A DNA stretch of 64,000 nt from an uncultured Lachnospiraceae bacterium (GCA_910585295.1 CAJUDE010000034.1:3350-67349); one strand, 5' to 3'. Positions 25,555 to 34,059 are shown, counted from the first letter of the stretch. Numbers and translations: made by a program. The notes: generated from the sequence alone by a model not told the origin.

Positions 25555-25923
25555 TTAAAAGTCTAATCCAGCTTCTCTTGCTGCATCAGCCAAAGCTTTG
25601 ATTTTTCCCTGATAGATATAACCGCCCCTGTCGAAGACAACTGTGGTAATGCCTTTTTCCAATGCCCTTTTTGCGATAACTGTGCCAAGATATGCCGCTG
25701 CGTCCACATTATTGGTTTTCTCCAATTCAGCCTTTACATCTTTCTGAAGTGTGGATGCGGAGACAAGCGTATGCTGGGCTACATCGTCAATAACCTGTGC
25801 ATAGATATGGTTATTGCTTCTGAACACTGCTAAACGTGGCCTTTCAGCTGTACCGGAGAAACGGTTACGAATCCTTCTGTGCTTTTTCATGCGGACTTCT
25901 GCCCTTGATTTCTTATTAACCAT
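25555..25923 (-). CDS. rplR: 50S ribosomal protein L18
   Basis: 122 residues. A basic N-terminus with RIRNRFSGTAERPRLAVFRS is followed by the alpha/beta fold ending VVFDRGGYIYQGKIKALADA. With L5 it binds 5S rRNA in the central protuberance. AGGAGG precedes the ATG by eight bases, and the gene lies 17 bases upstream of rpsE. Confidence 0.97.
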   Translation of the reverse strand: MVNKKSRAEVRMKKHRRIRNRFSGTAERPRLAVFRSNNHIYAQVIDDVAQHTLVSASTLQKDVKAELEKTNNVDAAAYLGTVIAKRALEKGITTVVFDRGGYIYQGKIKALADAAREAGLDF

Positions 25924-25942
25924 TTTTCTGTTCCTCCTTTAA

Positions 25943-26482
25943 TTATTTTTTACCAGTCTTACCAACTTTACGCCTGATAACTTCATCAACATATTTAATA
26001 CCTTTCCCTTTATAAGGCTCAGGCCTTCTCTTGTCTCTGATTTCTGCAGCGTACTGGCCAACTTTCTCTTTATCAATACCGGAAATAGTAATTTTATTCC
26101 CCTCTACCTTTGATTCAATCCCTTCCGGGTCTGTCATAATTACCGGATGGGAGAATCCCAGGTTTAAGGTCAACTCTTTCCCTGACTTGGAGGCACGGTA
26201 TCCAACGCCGTTCACTTCCAGTTCCTTGGTGTAGCCGTTTGTCACGCCTACTACCATATTGTTAACTAGCGTCCTGGTCAAGCCATGCAGGGATTTCATT
26301 TTCTTTAAGTCGTTTGGCCTGCTTACCTTAACTTCAGAACCTTCTAATTTGATTTCCATTTCGATTGGAAGGGTTCTCTCAAGAGTTCCCTTCGGACCTT
26401 TTACAGTCACATGATTATTTTCTGCAATATCCACAGTTACGCCTGCAGGTACTGCGATTGGCATCCTTCCGATTCGTGACAT
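25943..26482 (-). CDS. rplF: 50S ribosomal protein L6
   Basis: 179 residues in two related domains. The N-terminus MSRIGRMPIAVPAGVTVDIA and the C-terminal RRPEPYKGKGIKYVDEVIRR are diagnostic. L6 lies near the factor-binding site. AGGAGGG precedes the ATG. It follows rpsH by 12 bases. Confidence 0.97.
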   Translation of the reverse strand: MSRIGRMPIAVPAGVTVDIAENNHVTVKGPKGTLERTLPIEMEIKLEGSEVKVSRPNDLKKMKSLHGLTRTLVNNMVVGVTNGYTKELEVNGVGYRASKSGKELTLNLGFSHPVIMTDPEGIESKVEGNKITISGIDKEKVGQYAAEIRDKRRPEPYKGKGIKYVDEVIRRKVGKTGKK

Positions 26483-26494
26483 GCCCGTACCCTC

Positions 26495-26896
26495 CTACCA
26501 TACATAGGCCAGCACTTCGCCGCCTACTGCTAATTTTCTTGCTTCTCTATCTGTTACAACGCCCTGGTTAGTGGAAAGGATTGCAATCCCAAGCCCACCA
26601 AGGACTTTTGGAATCTCATTTTTGCCTGCATAGACCCGAAGCCCTGGCTTAGAGATCCTCTTAAGGCCGGTAATAATTTTCTCGTTTTTATCTTTACCAT
26701 ATTTTAAGGTAATGCGAATTGTGTTAAAGCTGCCGTCTTCCACAATGTCATATTTTACAATATACCCTTCATTTAAGAGAATGTTGGCAATTGCAATTTT
26801 CATCTTGGAAGCTGGAACATCAACTGTATCATGTTTAGCAGTATTTGCATTACGGATTCTTGTAAGCATATCTGCGATTGGATCACTCATTGTCAT
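26495..26896 (-). CDS. rpsH: 30S ribosomal protein S8
   Basis: 133 residues. MSDPIADMLTRIRNANTAKH and the end STNQGVVTDREARKLAVGGE are clear S8. In many bacteria S8 also represses the spc operon by binding its mRNA. The start is ATG 26896 (MTMSDP), ten bases after AGGAGG; ATG 26890 is an alternative. The open frame to 27013 is not used. A 142-base spacer that can fold precedes it. Confidence 0.96.
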   Translation of the reverse strand: MTMSDPIADMLTRIRNANTAKHDTVDVPASKMKIAIANILLNEGYIVKYDIVEDGSFNTIRITLKYGKDKNEKIITGLKRISKPGLRVYAGKNEIPKVLGGLGIAILSTNQGVVTDREARKLAVGGEVLAYVW

Positions 26897-27038
26897 GATA
26901 TATTTTCCTCCTGTTTTTTCTATAAGGAAGTTCCATTCACTAAGCTCAGCCTGCGCGAAGCGCCAAGCCTTGCCAGCCTCCTGGAACGGCCCTGCACGAA
27001 CCCCAAGCCGCATACGCCAGCTTGGCTTGTGCTTCCGG

Positions 27039-27224
27039 TCACCAACTTGCTTTCTTAACCCCTGGAATCTGTCCTTTATATGCTAATTCACGGAAGCAGA
27101 TCCTGCAAATTCCGTACTTCCTTAAATATGCATGTGGACGTCCACAAATCCTGCAACGGCTGTATTCTCTGGTAGAGAATTTCTGTTTACGCTGCTGTTT
27201 TATTTTCATTGCTGTTTTTGCCAT
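27039..27224 (-). CDS. rpsN: 30S ribosomal protein S14, zinc-binding short form
   Basis: 61 residues, starting MAKTAMKIKQQRKQKFSTRE. The CRIC and CRIC pairs form the zinc knuckle of the type Z protein. It sits in the 30S head. ATG 27224 follows AAGGAGGG; the reading to 27281 overlaps rplE and lacks a site. It lies between rplE and rpsH, the normal place. Confidence 0.96.
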   Translation of the reverse strand: MAKTAMKIKQQRKQKFSTREYSRCRICGRPHAYLRKYGICRICFRELAYKGQIPGVKKASW

Positions 27225-27237
27225 TGAAATTCCCTCC

Positions 27238-27783
27238 TTACTGTTTTGCAAATGGCATATTGAACTGTGCCAATAATTCACGTGCTTCTTCGTCTGTCTT
27301 GGCTGTTGTTACAAAAATAACATCCATGCCGCGTACTTTGTCGATTTTATCATATTCAATTTCTGGGAAGATTAACTGCTCCTTAATGCCAAGGGCATAA
27401 TTTCCCCTGCCGTCAAATGCATTTGGGTTTACGCCGCGGAAGTCGCGCACACGCGGCAATGCCAGGTTAATTAAGCGGTCAACAAATTCATACATTTTTT
27501 CCCCTCTTAATGTCACCTTACAGCCGATTGGCATTCCTTCCCTGATTTTGAAGTTCGCCACAGATTTCTTTGCCTTGGTGATGATTGGCTTTTGTCCAGT
27601 GATAATCTGCAGGTCGCTCATTGCAGCGTCAAGGATTTTCACGTTTTCTTTCGCCTCACCAACGCCCATGTTAATGACAACTTTTTCAATCTTTGGCACT
27701 TCCATGATATTTTTATATCCAAATTTCTTCATCAGGGCATCTACGACTTGCGTCTGATAAATTTCTCTTAATCTACTACTCAC
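27238..27783 (-). CDS. rplE: 50S ribosomal protein L5
   Basis: 181 residues. It has KFGYKNIMEVPKIEKVVINM, the basic loop with GEKMYEFVDRLINLALPRVR, and GMDVIFVTTAKTDEEARELL at the end. It binds 5S rRNA and touches the P-site tRNA. Translation begins at GTG 27783, with AGGAGG about eleven bases upstream. Confidence 0.96.
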   Translation of the reverse strand: MSSRLREIYQTQVVDALMKKFGYKNIMEVPKIEKVVINMGVGEAKENVKILDAAMSDLQIITGQKPIITKAKKSVANFKIREGMPIGCKVTLRGEKMYEFVDRLINLALPRVRDFRGVNPNAFDGRGNYALGIKEQLIFPEIEYDKIDKVRGMDVIFVTTAKTDEEARELLAQFNMPFAKQ

Positions 27784-27806
27784 CTGAATGGACCTCCTCT
27801 CCTGAA

Positions 27807-28118
27807 TTAATCAATCACTTCGCCAGTGGATTTGGCAAAACGCACTTTTTTGTCCCCTTCCATCTTGAAGCCCACGCGTGTAGGTTTCCCTTTGTGGACA
27901 TACATAACATTGGAAATATGGATTGGCCCTTCCTGATGGATAATGCCGCCCTGCTGGTTTGCCATGCTTGGTTTTGTATGTTTGGTAATCATGTTGATCC
28001 CTTCCACCAGCAATGTGTTTTTCTTCCTGTTAATGGAGATTACCTTGCCTTCTTTATCTTTATCTCTCCCTGTGATTACCCTCACAAGGTCGCCTTTTTT
28101 AATTTTTAACATTGCCAT
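27807..28118 (-). CDS. rplX: 50S ribosomal protein L24
   Basis: 103 residues with a KOW motif (LKIKKGDLVRVITGRDKDKE GK, shown in two parts) and VEGINMITKHTKPSMANQQG. It is an early assembly protein near the exit tunnel. AGGAGG lies nine bases before ATG 28118; the inner ATG at codon 3 is a less likely start. Confidence 0.96.
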   Translation of the reverse strand: MAMLKIKKGDLVRVITGRDKDKEGKVISINRKKNTLLVEGINMITKHTKPSMANQQGGIIHQEGPIHISNVMYVHKGKPTRVGFKMEGDKKVRFAKSTGEVID

Positions 28119-28131
28119 AGACCTGCACCTC

Positions 28132-28500
28132 CTATAATACTTCTGGAGCTAAGGAAACAATTTTCATAAACTGTTTTTCACGAAGCTCTCTGGCAACTGG
28201 CCCAAAAATACGGGTCCCCCTTGGAGTTTTGTCTTCTTTGATTATGACAGCCGCATTTTCATCAAATTTGATATAGGAACCGTCTTTGCGGCGGGCGCCT
28301 TTTTTGGTGCGGACTACAACAGCCTTTACCACATCGCCCTTTTTAACAACGCCGCCTGGTGTTGCGTCTTTAACCGTAGCTGTGATGATGTCACCAATAT
28401 TTGCATATCTTCTTGTAGAACCGCCCATAACACGGATGCAGAGGATCTCTTTTGCTCCTGTATTATCGGCTACTTTCAGTCTGCTTTCCTGTTGAACCAT
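28132..28500 (-). CDS. rplN: 50S ribosomal protein L14
   Basis: 122 residues, exactly the normal length. It has MVQQESRLKVADNTGAKEIL and the C-terminal RELREKQFMKIVSLAPEVL. It forms an intersubunit bridge with L19 and is the docking site of the silencing factor RsfS. AGGAGG precedes the ATG. Confidence 0.97.
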   Translation of the reverse strand: MVQQESRLKVADNTGAKEILCIRVMGGSTRRYANIGDIITATVKDATPGGVVKKGDVVKAVVVRTKKGARRKDGSYIKFDENAAVIIKEDKTPRGTRIFGPVARELREKQFMKIVSLAPEVL

Positions 28501-28514
28501 GCTGGTAGCCTCCT

Positions 28515-28772
28515 TTATTTTGCTCTTTCAATGATTTCCACAAGCCTCCATCTCTTCTCCTTGGATAAAGGCCTTGTTTCCATTACTTTGACAGTATCTC
28601 CGATTTTGCATTCATTGTTTTCGTCATGGGCTTTTAATTTATAAGTCTTTTTCACGATCTTGTTGTAAAGTGGATGCCTTACATTGTCCCTTACCGCAAC
28701 AACAATGGTCTTATTCATCTTGTCGCTTACAACAACACCAGTACGTGTTTTCCTAAGATTTCTTTCTTCCAC
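28515..28772 (-). CDS. rpsQ: 30S ribosomal protein S17
   Basis: 85 residues from a GTG start at 28772 (MEERNLRKTRTGVVVSDKMN), seven bases after AAAGGAG. The first in-frame ATG upstream (28796) overlaps rpmC and would put the ribosome site inside the protein. NECKIGDTVKVMETRPLSKE is the conserved OB-fold end. S17 is a primary 16S-binding protein. Confidence 0.95.
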   Translation of the reverse strand: MEERNLRKTRTGVVVSDKMNKTIVVAVRDNVRHPLYNKIVKKTYKLKAHDENNECKIGDTVKVMETRPLSKEKRWRLVEIIERAK

Positions 28773-28788
28773 GATTCTGCTCCTTTCT

Positions 28789-29004
28789 TTAAGCATTCAT
28801 AGCCTCGCGTGCCTTCTCAGTGATAATCGTCTGAATCCTGGCAATGTTTTTGCGGACTTCTTTGATCCTTGCAGTATTCTCTAACTGATTTGTCGCATTC
28901 TGGAACCTTAAGTTAAAAAGTTCTTTTTTTGCAGCTACTAACTTTTCCTGCAATGCTTCTACAGATTCTTCTCTTAACTCTTTTACATAATTACTAGCTT
29001 TCAT
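28789..29004 (-). CDS. rpmC: 50S ribosomal protein L29
   Basis: 71 residues, two long helices. MKASNYVKELREESVEALQE and FNLRFQNATNQLENTARIKE match L29, which sits at the exit tunnel where trigger factor docks. The ATG at 29004 lies inside the end of rplP (11-base overlap), and the GGTGAG there serves as its ribosome site. Confidence 0.95.
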   Translation of the reverse strand: MKASNYVKELREESVEALQEKLVAAKKELFNLRFQNATNQLENTARIKEVRKNIARIQTIITEKAREAMNA

Positions 29005-29431
29005 TTGACTCACCGCCTTCTAAGTCTGCACGTGAAACTACTTTACATTTACAGGGCAATTTGTGTGTGGCAAGACGCAGCGCCTCGCGCGCAATCTCCT
29101 CCGGCACACCGGAAATCTCAAATAAAACGCGTCCTGGCTTCACAACAGCTACCCAATATTCCAATGTCCCTTTACCGGAACCCATACGAGTTTCTGCCGG
29201 TTTTGCAGTTACTGGTTTATCAGGGAAAATTTTAATCCAAACTTTACCGCCACGCTTGATATAACGTGTCATTGCGATACGGGCTGCCTCAATCTGGTTA
29301 GATTTAATCCAGCACGGCTCCATAGCCACAATACCATATTCACCATTTGTGATTTTATTACCTCTTAACGCCTTGCCTGCCATGGACCCACGGAACTGTT
29401 TACGGCGTTTTACTCTTTTTGGCATTAACAT
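28994..29431 (-). CDS. rplP: 50S ribosomal protein L16
   Basis: 145 residues. MLMPKRVKRRKQFRGSMAGK at the start and MGSGKGTLEYWVAVVKPGRV in the middle are characteristic. It places the A-site tRNA and the peptidyl-transferase centre. The ATG overlaps the rpsC stop (TAATG) and its own end overlaps rpmC. Confidence 0.97.
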   Translation of the reverse strand: MLMPKRVKRRKQFRGSMAGKALRGNKITNGEYGIVAMEPCWIKSNQIEAARIAMTRYIKRGGKVWIKIFPDKPVTAKPAETRMGSGKGTLEYWVAVVKPGRVLFEISGVPEEIAREALRLATHKLPCKCKVVSRADLEGGESNES

Positions 29432-30087
29432 TATTTATCGCTCCCTTCCTTTGCTTCTTTTGTTGGAAGGATCTCGCCTTTGTAAATCCATACCTTAACC
29501 CCTACTTTGCCATAAGTGGTATCTGCCTCGGCGAATCCATAGTCGATGTCTGCTCTTAATGTCTGAAGCGGGATTGTCCCTTCGCTGTAGAATTCAGTAC
29601 GCGCCATGTCAGCGCCGCCAAGACGGCCGGAAACGGAACTCTTAATCCCAAGCGCCCCTGCCTTCATGCTTCTGCTCATGCAGGACTTCATTGCCCGGCG
29701 GAAAGAAACACGGTTCTCTAACTGCAGGGCGATATTTTCTGCAACTAACTGTGCGTCTTTATCTGGCCTCTTCACTTCTTTAATGTCTACTACCAGTTTT
29801 TTATCTGTAAGCTTCTGGAGCTCTGCTTTGACTTTCTCAATCTCCGACCCGCCTTTTCCAATTACAACGCCTGGCTTTGCTGTATAAAGAATTACTTTTA
29901 CCCGGTCAGAAGCCCTTTCAATTTCAATTTTGGAAACGCCTGATGCATACAGTTTCTTTTTCAGGAATGTCCTGATATTGTAATCCTCTATCAGAAAATC
30001 CGCGAAATCTGCTTCTGCATACCATTTAGAGTCCCAATCTTTGATAATGCCAACCCTTAAACCATGAGGATTCACTTTCTGTCCCAT
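29431..30087 (-). CDS. rpsC: 30S ribosomal protein S3
   Basis: 218 residues. MGQKVNPHGLRVGIIKDWDS, a KH domain with VVIGKGGSEIEKVKAELQKL, and the C-terminal GTIPLQTLRADIDYGFAEAD are all present. S3 lies at the mRNA entry channel and helps unwind mRNA. ATG 30087 follows AGGAGGG; the frame to 30117 runs back into rplV. Confidence 0.97.
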   Translation of the reverse strand: MGQKVNPHGLRVGIIKDWDSKWYAEADFADFLIEDYNIRTFLKKKLYASGVSKIEIERASDRVKVILYTAKPGVVIGKGGSEIEKVKAELQKLTDKKLVVDIKEVKRPDKDAQLVAENIALQLENRVSFRRAMKSCMSRSMKAGALGIKSSVSGRLGGADMARTEFYSEGTIPLQTLRADIDYGFAEADTTYGKVGVKVWIYKGEILPTKEAKEGSDK

Positions 30088-30097
30088 GTTTGCCCTC

Positions 30098-30484
30098 CTA
30101 TCTTTCATCAAGCACAATTGTAATGTGGCTCGTTCTCTTCTCGATCCTATAAGCCCTTCCTTGCGCCCTCGGTTTAACTCTCTTCATTGTCGGTCCTTTA
30201 TTTGCATAACATTCTGCAATGTAAAGATTTTCTGCATTCATGCCATTGTTGTTCTCTGCATTCGCAATTGCAGATTTCAACAATTTCTCTAACAGGCTGG
30301 ACGCATATCTTGGATTATATGCCAAAATCGCCAGTGCAGTCTTCACGTCTTTTCCACGGATTGCATCTAAAACGAAGCATGCTTTTTGAACAGATACTCT
30401 GGCGTAAGATAATTTTGCTGAAGGCCTGGTATCTTTCTGCGCATTTCTTTCTCTCTTAATTTGACTTCTGTGTCCCTTTGCCAT
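30098..30484 (-). CDS. rplV: 50S ribosomal protein L22
   Basis: 128 residues, somewhat longer than the usual 110-113 because of a basic N-terminal extension (MAKGHRSQIKRERNAQKDTR). The fold and the tunnel loop near PTMKRVKPRAQGRAYRI are normal. The loop reaches the exit tunnel constriction, where macrolide-resistance mutations arise in other species; I see no insertion. AGGAGG precedes ATG 30484. Confidence 0.96.
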   Translation of the reverse strand: MAKGHRSQIKRERNAQKDTRPSAKLSYARVSVQKACFVLDAIRGKDVKTALAILAYNPRYASSLLEKLLKSAIANAENNNGMNAENLYIAECYANKGPTMKRVKPRAQGRAYRIEKRTSHITIVLDER

Positions 30485-30517
30485 GGATGTGGAACCTCCT
30501 TTCATGTACTAAATCAA

Positions 30518-30799
30518 TTAACGAACTTTGGATTTCTTCTCATCTTTTCCATGCCCACGGTAAGTCCTTGTCGCAACGAACTCACCAAGTTTATGCCCTA
30601 CCATATCTTCTGTCACATATACTGGCACATGTTTCCTTCCATCATGGACAGCAAATGTGTGGCCTACGAACTGAGGGAAAATGGTAGAACGGCGGGACCA
30701 TGTCTTAATCACGCTCTTTTCACCTGCTGCGTTCATAGCATCTACTTTTTTCAATAAACTTGCATCAGCAAACGGTCCTTTTTTCAATGAACGACCCAT
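30518..30799 (-). CDS. rpsS: 30S ribosomal protein S19
   Basis: 93 residues. It starts MGRSLKKGPFADASLLKKVD and has TWSRRSTIFPQFVGHTFAVH. It forms the 30S head with S13. AGGAGG precedes the ATG. It lies 66 bases after rplB. Confidence 0.97.
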   Translation of the reverse strand: MGRSLKKGPFADASLLKKVDAMNAAGEKSVIKTWSRRSTIFPQFVGHTFAVHDGRKHVPVYVTEDMVGHKLGEFVATRTYRGHGKDEKKSKVR

Positions 30800-30865
30800 A
30801 AAAATTCAACCTCCTAAACTGCTCTCCCGCTTTTGGGCAAATAATATGCCCTGCGGGTGTTCCTG

Positions 30866-31711
30866 TTATTTCAAAGCCCTACCGTCTCTTCTCCTTACGA
30901 TAAGCTTATTCGATGCTTTGTTCTTCTTTCTGGTTTTTAAGCCAAGTGCAGGTTTGCCCCAAGGTGTAGACGGGCCTGGACGTCCAATCCCTGTCTTTCC
31001 TTCTCCACCGCCATGTGGATGGTCGTTGGGGTTCATAACAGAACCACGCACGGTTGGGCGGATTCCCATATGGCGCTTACGCCCTGCCTTACCAATTTTA
31101 ATCAGGTTATGGTCTGCATTGCCCACAACGCCGATGGTTGCACGGCAGGCAATCGGAACCATCCTCATTTCACTAGAAGGCAGCCTAAGCGTAGCATATT
31201 TCCCTTCTTTTGCCATCAACTGGGCGCTGTTGCCTGCGGAACGCACCAACTGGCCGCCTTTGCCCGGATATAACTCAACGTTGTGGACCTGGGCGCCGAC
31301 AGGGATATTCTCCAATGGCAGGCAGTTGCCAACCCTAACTTCCGCTTCTGGGCCGTTCATAACCTTCATGCCGTCTGTCAGCCCTTCTGGTGCGATGATA
31401 TATGATTTTTCCCCGTCCGCATAGCAAATCAGGGCGATATTTGCCGTCCGGTTCGGGTCGTATTCAATCCCGATTACTTTTGCGGGGATGCCGTCTTTCT
31501 TATTCCTTTTAAAATCAATAATCCTGTATTTCCTTCTGGAGCCGCCGCCACGGTGCCTTACAGTAATTTTCCCTTGATTGTTACGCCCGGATTTTTTCTG
31601 TAAGGAAACCACCAGGGATTTCTCTGGCTTTTTCTTGGTAATTTCAGAGAAATCAGACCCAGTCATATTCCTTCTGGAAGGTGTATATGGGTTATATGTC
31701 TTAATTCCCAT
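30866..31711 (-). CDS. rplB: 50S ribosomal protein L2
   Basis: 281 residues (usual 274-277). It has MGIKTYNPYTPSRRNMTGSD, GRNNQGKITVRHRGGGSRRK and the conserved GSVMNPNDHPHGGGEGKTGI loop, whose histidine lies near the peptidyl-transferase centre. It is a core 23S-binding protein needed for subunit joining. AAAGGAG precedes the ATG. Confidence 0.97.
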   Translation of the reverse strand: MGIKTYNPYTPSRRNMTGSDFSEITKKKPEKSLVVSLQKKSGRNNQGKITVRHRGGGSRRKYRIIDFKRNKKDGIPAKVIGIEYDPNRTANIALICYADGEKSYIIAPEGLTDGMKVMNGPEAEVRVGNCLPLENIPVGAQVHNVELYPGKGGQLVRSAGNSAQLMAKEGKYATLRLPSSEMRMVPIACRATIGVVGNADHNLIKIGKAGRKRHMGIRPTVRGSVMNPNDHPHGGGEGKTGIGRPGPSTPWGKPALGLKTRKKNKASNKLIVRRRDGRALK

Positions 31712-31725
31712 GATCTTTCTCCTTT

Positions 31726-32025
31726 CTATAAACCAGCAAAAATTTCAATTTCCTTGCTGTCCTCTGTCAACTGAACATATGCTTTCTTGGTCTTAGCAGT
31801 CGTGCCAACTACCGTACCCCTTCTTTTTTTCTTGCCAGGGATGTTTAAGGTATTTACTTTCTTAACCTTTGTACCCTCAAACATCTTCTCAACAGCTTTT
31901 TTGATCATTGTTTTGTTTGCTTCTGGATGGACCATGAAAGTATAGGTCTTCTCGCTCATAAGGTTCATGCTTTTTTCGGTAATTACTGGTTTGAGGATTA
32001 CATCATAATACTGAATATTTGCCAT
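31726..32025 (-). CDS. rplW: 50S ribosomal protein L23
   Basis: 99 residues. DVILKPVITEKSMNLMSEKT and EAIKKAVEKMF-type sequence (here MIKKAVEKMFEGTKVKKVNT) identify it. It is the docking site of trigger factor and SRP at the tunnel exit. The ATG overlaps the rplD stop (TAATG). Confidence 0.97.
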   Translation of the reverse strand: MANIQYYDVILKPVITEKSMNLMSEKTYTFMVHPEANKTMIKKAVEKMFEGTKVKKVNTLNIPGKKKRRGTVVGTTAKTKKAYVQLTEDSKEIEIFAGL

Positions 32026-32645
32026 TATGCATACACCTCCTCGATGGTCGCTACTGCATCCTTAGTTACTACTACTGTGTCATATTTCAAAATATCATAC
32101 ACATTGATGGTATTGGTCTGTGCCATTTTCACTTTTGGCAGGTTCCTTGCAGACAAAATCACATTCTGGTCATTGTCATTCAGGATTACCAATGCCTTAT
32201 TTACTTTCAAGTTATCCAAAACCGCTTTGAATTTCTTGGTCTTAATCTCGTCCATTTTCAGTTCATCCAAAACGATAAATTTATTGTCATTCACTTTTGT
32301 GGTCAGCACAGATTTCAGCGCCGCCCTCTTTTCTTTTTTATTTAATTTGAAGGAATAGTCCCTTGGAACCGGGGCAAATACTACGCCGCCGCCCTTCCAC
32401 TGGGGAGCCCTGATGGAACCCTGCCTTGCATGTCCGGTCCCTTTCTGCCTCCATGGTTTCCTTCCGCCGCCGCGGACTTCAGAACGCGTCTTAGCTTTCT
32501 GTGTCCCCTGGCGCCTATTTGCAAGGTACTGCACGACTGACATGTGTACCAGATGCTCATTGACCTTAGCGCCAAATATTGCATCGCTCAGCTCAAGGCT
32601 TCCAACTTCATTGCCTTCCATATTATAAACAGCTACATTAGCCAT
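32025..32645 (-). CDS. rplD: 50S ribosomal protein L4
   Basis: 206 residues. The tunnel loop with KTRSEVRGGGRKPWRQKGTG and HARQGSIRAPQWKGGGVVFA is intact. L4 binds 23S rRNA and in some bacteria also represses the S10 operon through its leader. GGAGG precedes the ATG, and the end is coupled to rplW. Confidence 0.97.
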   Translation of the reverse strand: MANVAVYNMEGNEVGSLELSDAIFGAKVNEHLVHMSVVQYLANRRQGTQKAKTRSEVRGGGRKPWRQKGTGHARQGSIRAPQWKGGGVVFAPVPRDYSFKLNKKEKRAALKSVLTTKVNDNKFIVLDELKMDEIKTKKFKAVLDNLKVNKALVILNDNDQNVILSARNLPKVKMAQTNTINVYDILKYDTVVVTKDAVATIEEVYA

Positions 32646-32679
32646 TACTAAGTCCTCCTTCCATCTTCCCTGTAGGGCA

Positions 32680-33357
32680 TTACGATTTCACAGTCTCTTT
32701 AATTGTCACTAAAGATTTCTTTGGCCCCGGAACAGAGCCTTTGATTAACAGCAGGTTGTTCTCAGCATCTACCCTGACAACTTCAAGATTCTGCACTGTT
32801 ACTTTTACCGCGCCCATATGCCCTGGCATCCCTTTGCCTTTAAACACACGGCTTGGGCTGGAACATGCGCCGTTAGAACCCTGGTGGCGGTGGAATTTGG
32901 AACCATGTGTCATTGGCCCTCTGTGCTGGCCGTGCCTTTTGATGGCACCCTGGAACCCTTTACCTTTGGAGATTGCAGTTGCATCCACTTTATCGCCTTG
33001 TGCAAAAATATCAGCCTTAATCTCATCTGCCAGTTTGTAGTCTGCAGAGTTTTCAAATTTAAATTCCCTTAAAAACCTCTTGCCAGACACGCCTGCTTTT
33101 TCCAAATGCCCTTTTTCAGCTTTGTTCACGCCATGCCTGTTCCTGATTTCCTTTTTCCCATTGGCGTCTTTATTGACAATCTTGAACTTCTTATCAATAA
33201 AACCAACCTGGACTGCGTTGTACCCATCATTCTCAACCGTCTTAATCTGTGTTACGGCACATGGGCCAGCCTGCAATACAGTAACCGGAACTAATGTGCC
33301 GTCTGCATCGAAGATTTGAGTCATCCCGACTTTTGTAGCTAAAATCGCTTTCTTCAT
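32680..33357 (-). CDS. rplC: 50S ribosomal protein L3
   Basis: 225 residues, slightly longer than the usual 209 through an extra basic segment near residues 75-95. KKAILATKVGMTQIFDADGT at the start and RHGQHRGPMTHGSKFHRHQG in the core are diagnostic. It nucleates 50S assembly and approaches the peptidyl-transferase centre. AGGAGGG precedes the ATG. Confidence 0.97.
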   Translation of the reverse strand: MKKAILATKVGMTQIFDADGTLVPVTVLQAGPCAVTQIKTVENDGYNAVQVGFIDKKFKIVNKDANGKKEIRNRHGVNKAEKGHLEKAGVSGKRFLREFKFENSADYKLADEIKADIFAQGDKVDATAISKGKGFQGAIKRHGQHRGPMTHGSKFHRHQGSNGACSSPSRVFKGKGMPGHMGAVKVTVQNLEVVRVDAENNLLLIKGSVPGPKKSLVTIKETVKS

Positions 33358-33483
33358 TTCTTTCCCTCCTGTTTACTCTACAGCGGAACGTTTCATGCCT
33401 GCTATATTCCCAGACAGGCAGCGGAACCGTTCATCCTAGAACAGTCAATATCTATCTATTGAACCCTTCAGGACTATTACTTT

Positions 33484-33801
33484 TTACTTATTTTTCATTT
33501 TGATATCAATGTATACGCCTGCTGGCATCTCCAGCCTGGACAATGCGTCCACGGTCTTCTGGGTCGGCGCGATGATATCAATAAGCCTTTTATGAGTCCT
33601 CTGCTCAAACTGCTCCCTGGAATCTTTGTACTTGTGGACAGCCCTCAGGATAGTAACTACCTCCCGCTTTGTGGGCAGTGGCACCGGCCCGCTAACCTGC
33701 GCCCCATTCTTCTTCACAGTTTCGATAATTTTCTTCGCAGACGCATCCACTAACTGATGCTCATATGCTTTGAGTGTGATCCTCATTACTTGACTTGCCA
33801 T
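33484..33801 (-). CDS. rpsJ: 30S ribosomal protein S10
   Basis: 105 residues. It starts MASQVMRITLKAYEHQLVDA, with GPVPLPTKREVVTILRAVHK and QFEQRTHKRLIDI in the middle. S10 lies in the 30S head and also partners NusB in antitermination. ATG 33801 is ten bases after GGAGG; the frame open to 33876 runs back through the leader and is not used. It is the first gene of the ribosomal supercluster. Confidence 0.96.
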   Translation of the reverse strand: MASQVMRITLKAYEHQLVDASAKKIIETVKKNGAQVSGPVPLPTKREVVTILRAVHKYKDSREQFEQRTHKRLIDIIAPTQKTVDALSRLEMPAGVYIDIKMKNK

Positions 33802-34030
33802 AAAAAAAGCCGCCTCCTTTTCGCACTTTACTTCAGTACGACAAGCGGTGACTGTACACTTCTCCGTGTGTGTCATTTGTCCCTTACACGGCTTCTGCTT
33901 TCACACAGATCTTTTGTTGTGATACAGTGACTTGTCGCCAGTTTCCTAACTTGACATTCGCTCCACGGAAAACCTGCCTGCTCTAGGCAGCAACCTCACG
34001 TTTCATCGCTATCATGTCACAGCGACTATT
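33802..34030 (-). ncRNA. Structured 5' leader of the S10 operon
   Basis: About 220 bases of untranslated RNA between the promoter and rpsJ. In plus coordinates 33839-33845 (CGACAAG) pairs with 33931-33937, 33851-33859 (ACTGTA plus CAC) pairs with 33919-33928 with one bulge, and the enclosed region forms two hairpins: 33864-33869 with 33886-33891, and 33894-33897 with 33906-33909. Together they make a three-way junction just before the ribosome site. Two more hairpins precede it: 33974-33978 with 33986-33990, and 34006-34010 with 34021-34025. Autogenous control by a ribosomal protein is the likely role. Confidence 0.65.
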
Positions 34031-34059
34031 ATTATAAAGCATAATTCCTTAGATTGCAA
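34031..34059 (-). promoter_or_regulatory. Promoter of the S10 operon
   Basis: Minus strand: -35 TTGCAA (34059-34054), 17-base spacer, -10 TATAAT (34036-34031). It should start RNA near 34024 and drive rpsJ to infA. Confidence 0.85.

Noticed and set aside
26897..27013. 39-residue N-terminal extension of S8
   Set aside because: No ribosome site at 27013; AGGAGG stands before ATG 26896, which gives the normal S8 length.
33802..33876. 25-residue N-terminal extension of S10
   Set aside because: It would be translated from the structured leader and run through the ribosome site; S10 is 102-105 residues in relatives.
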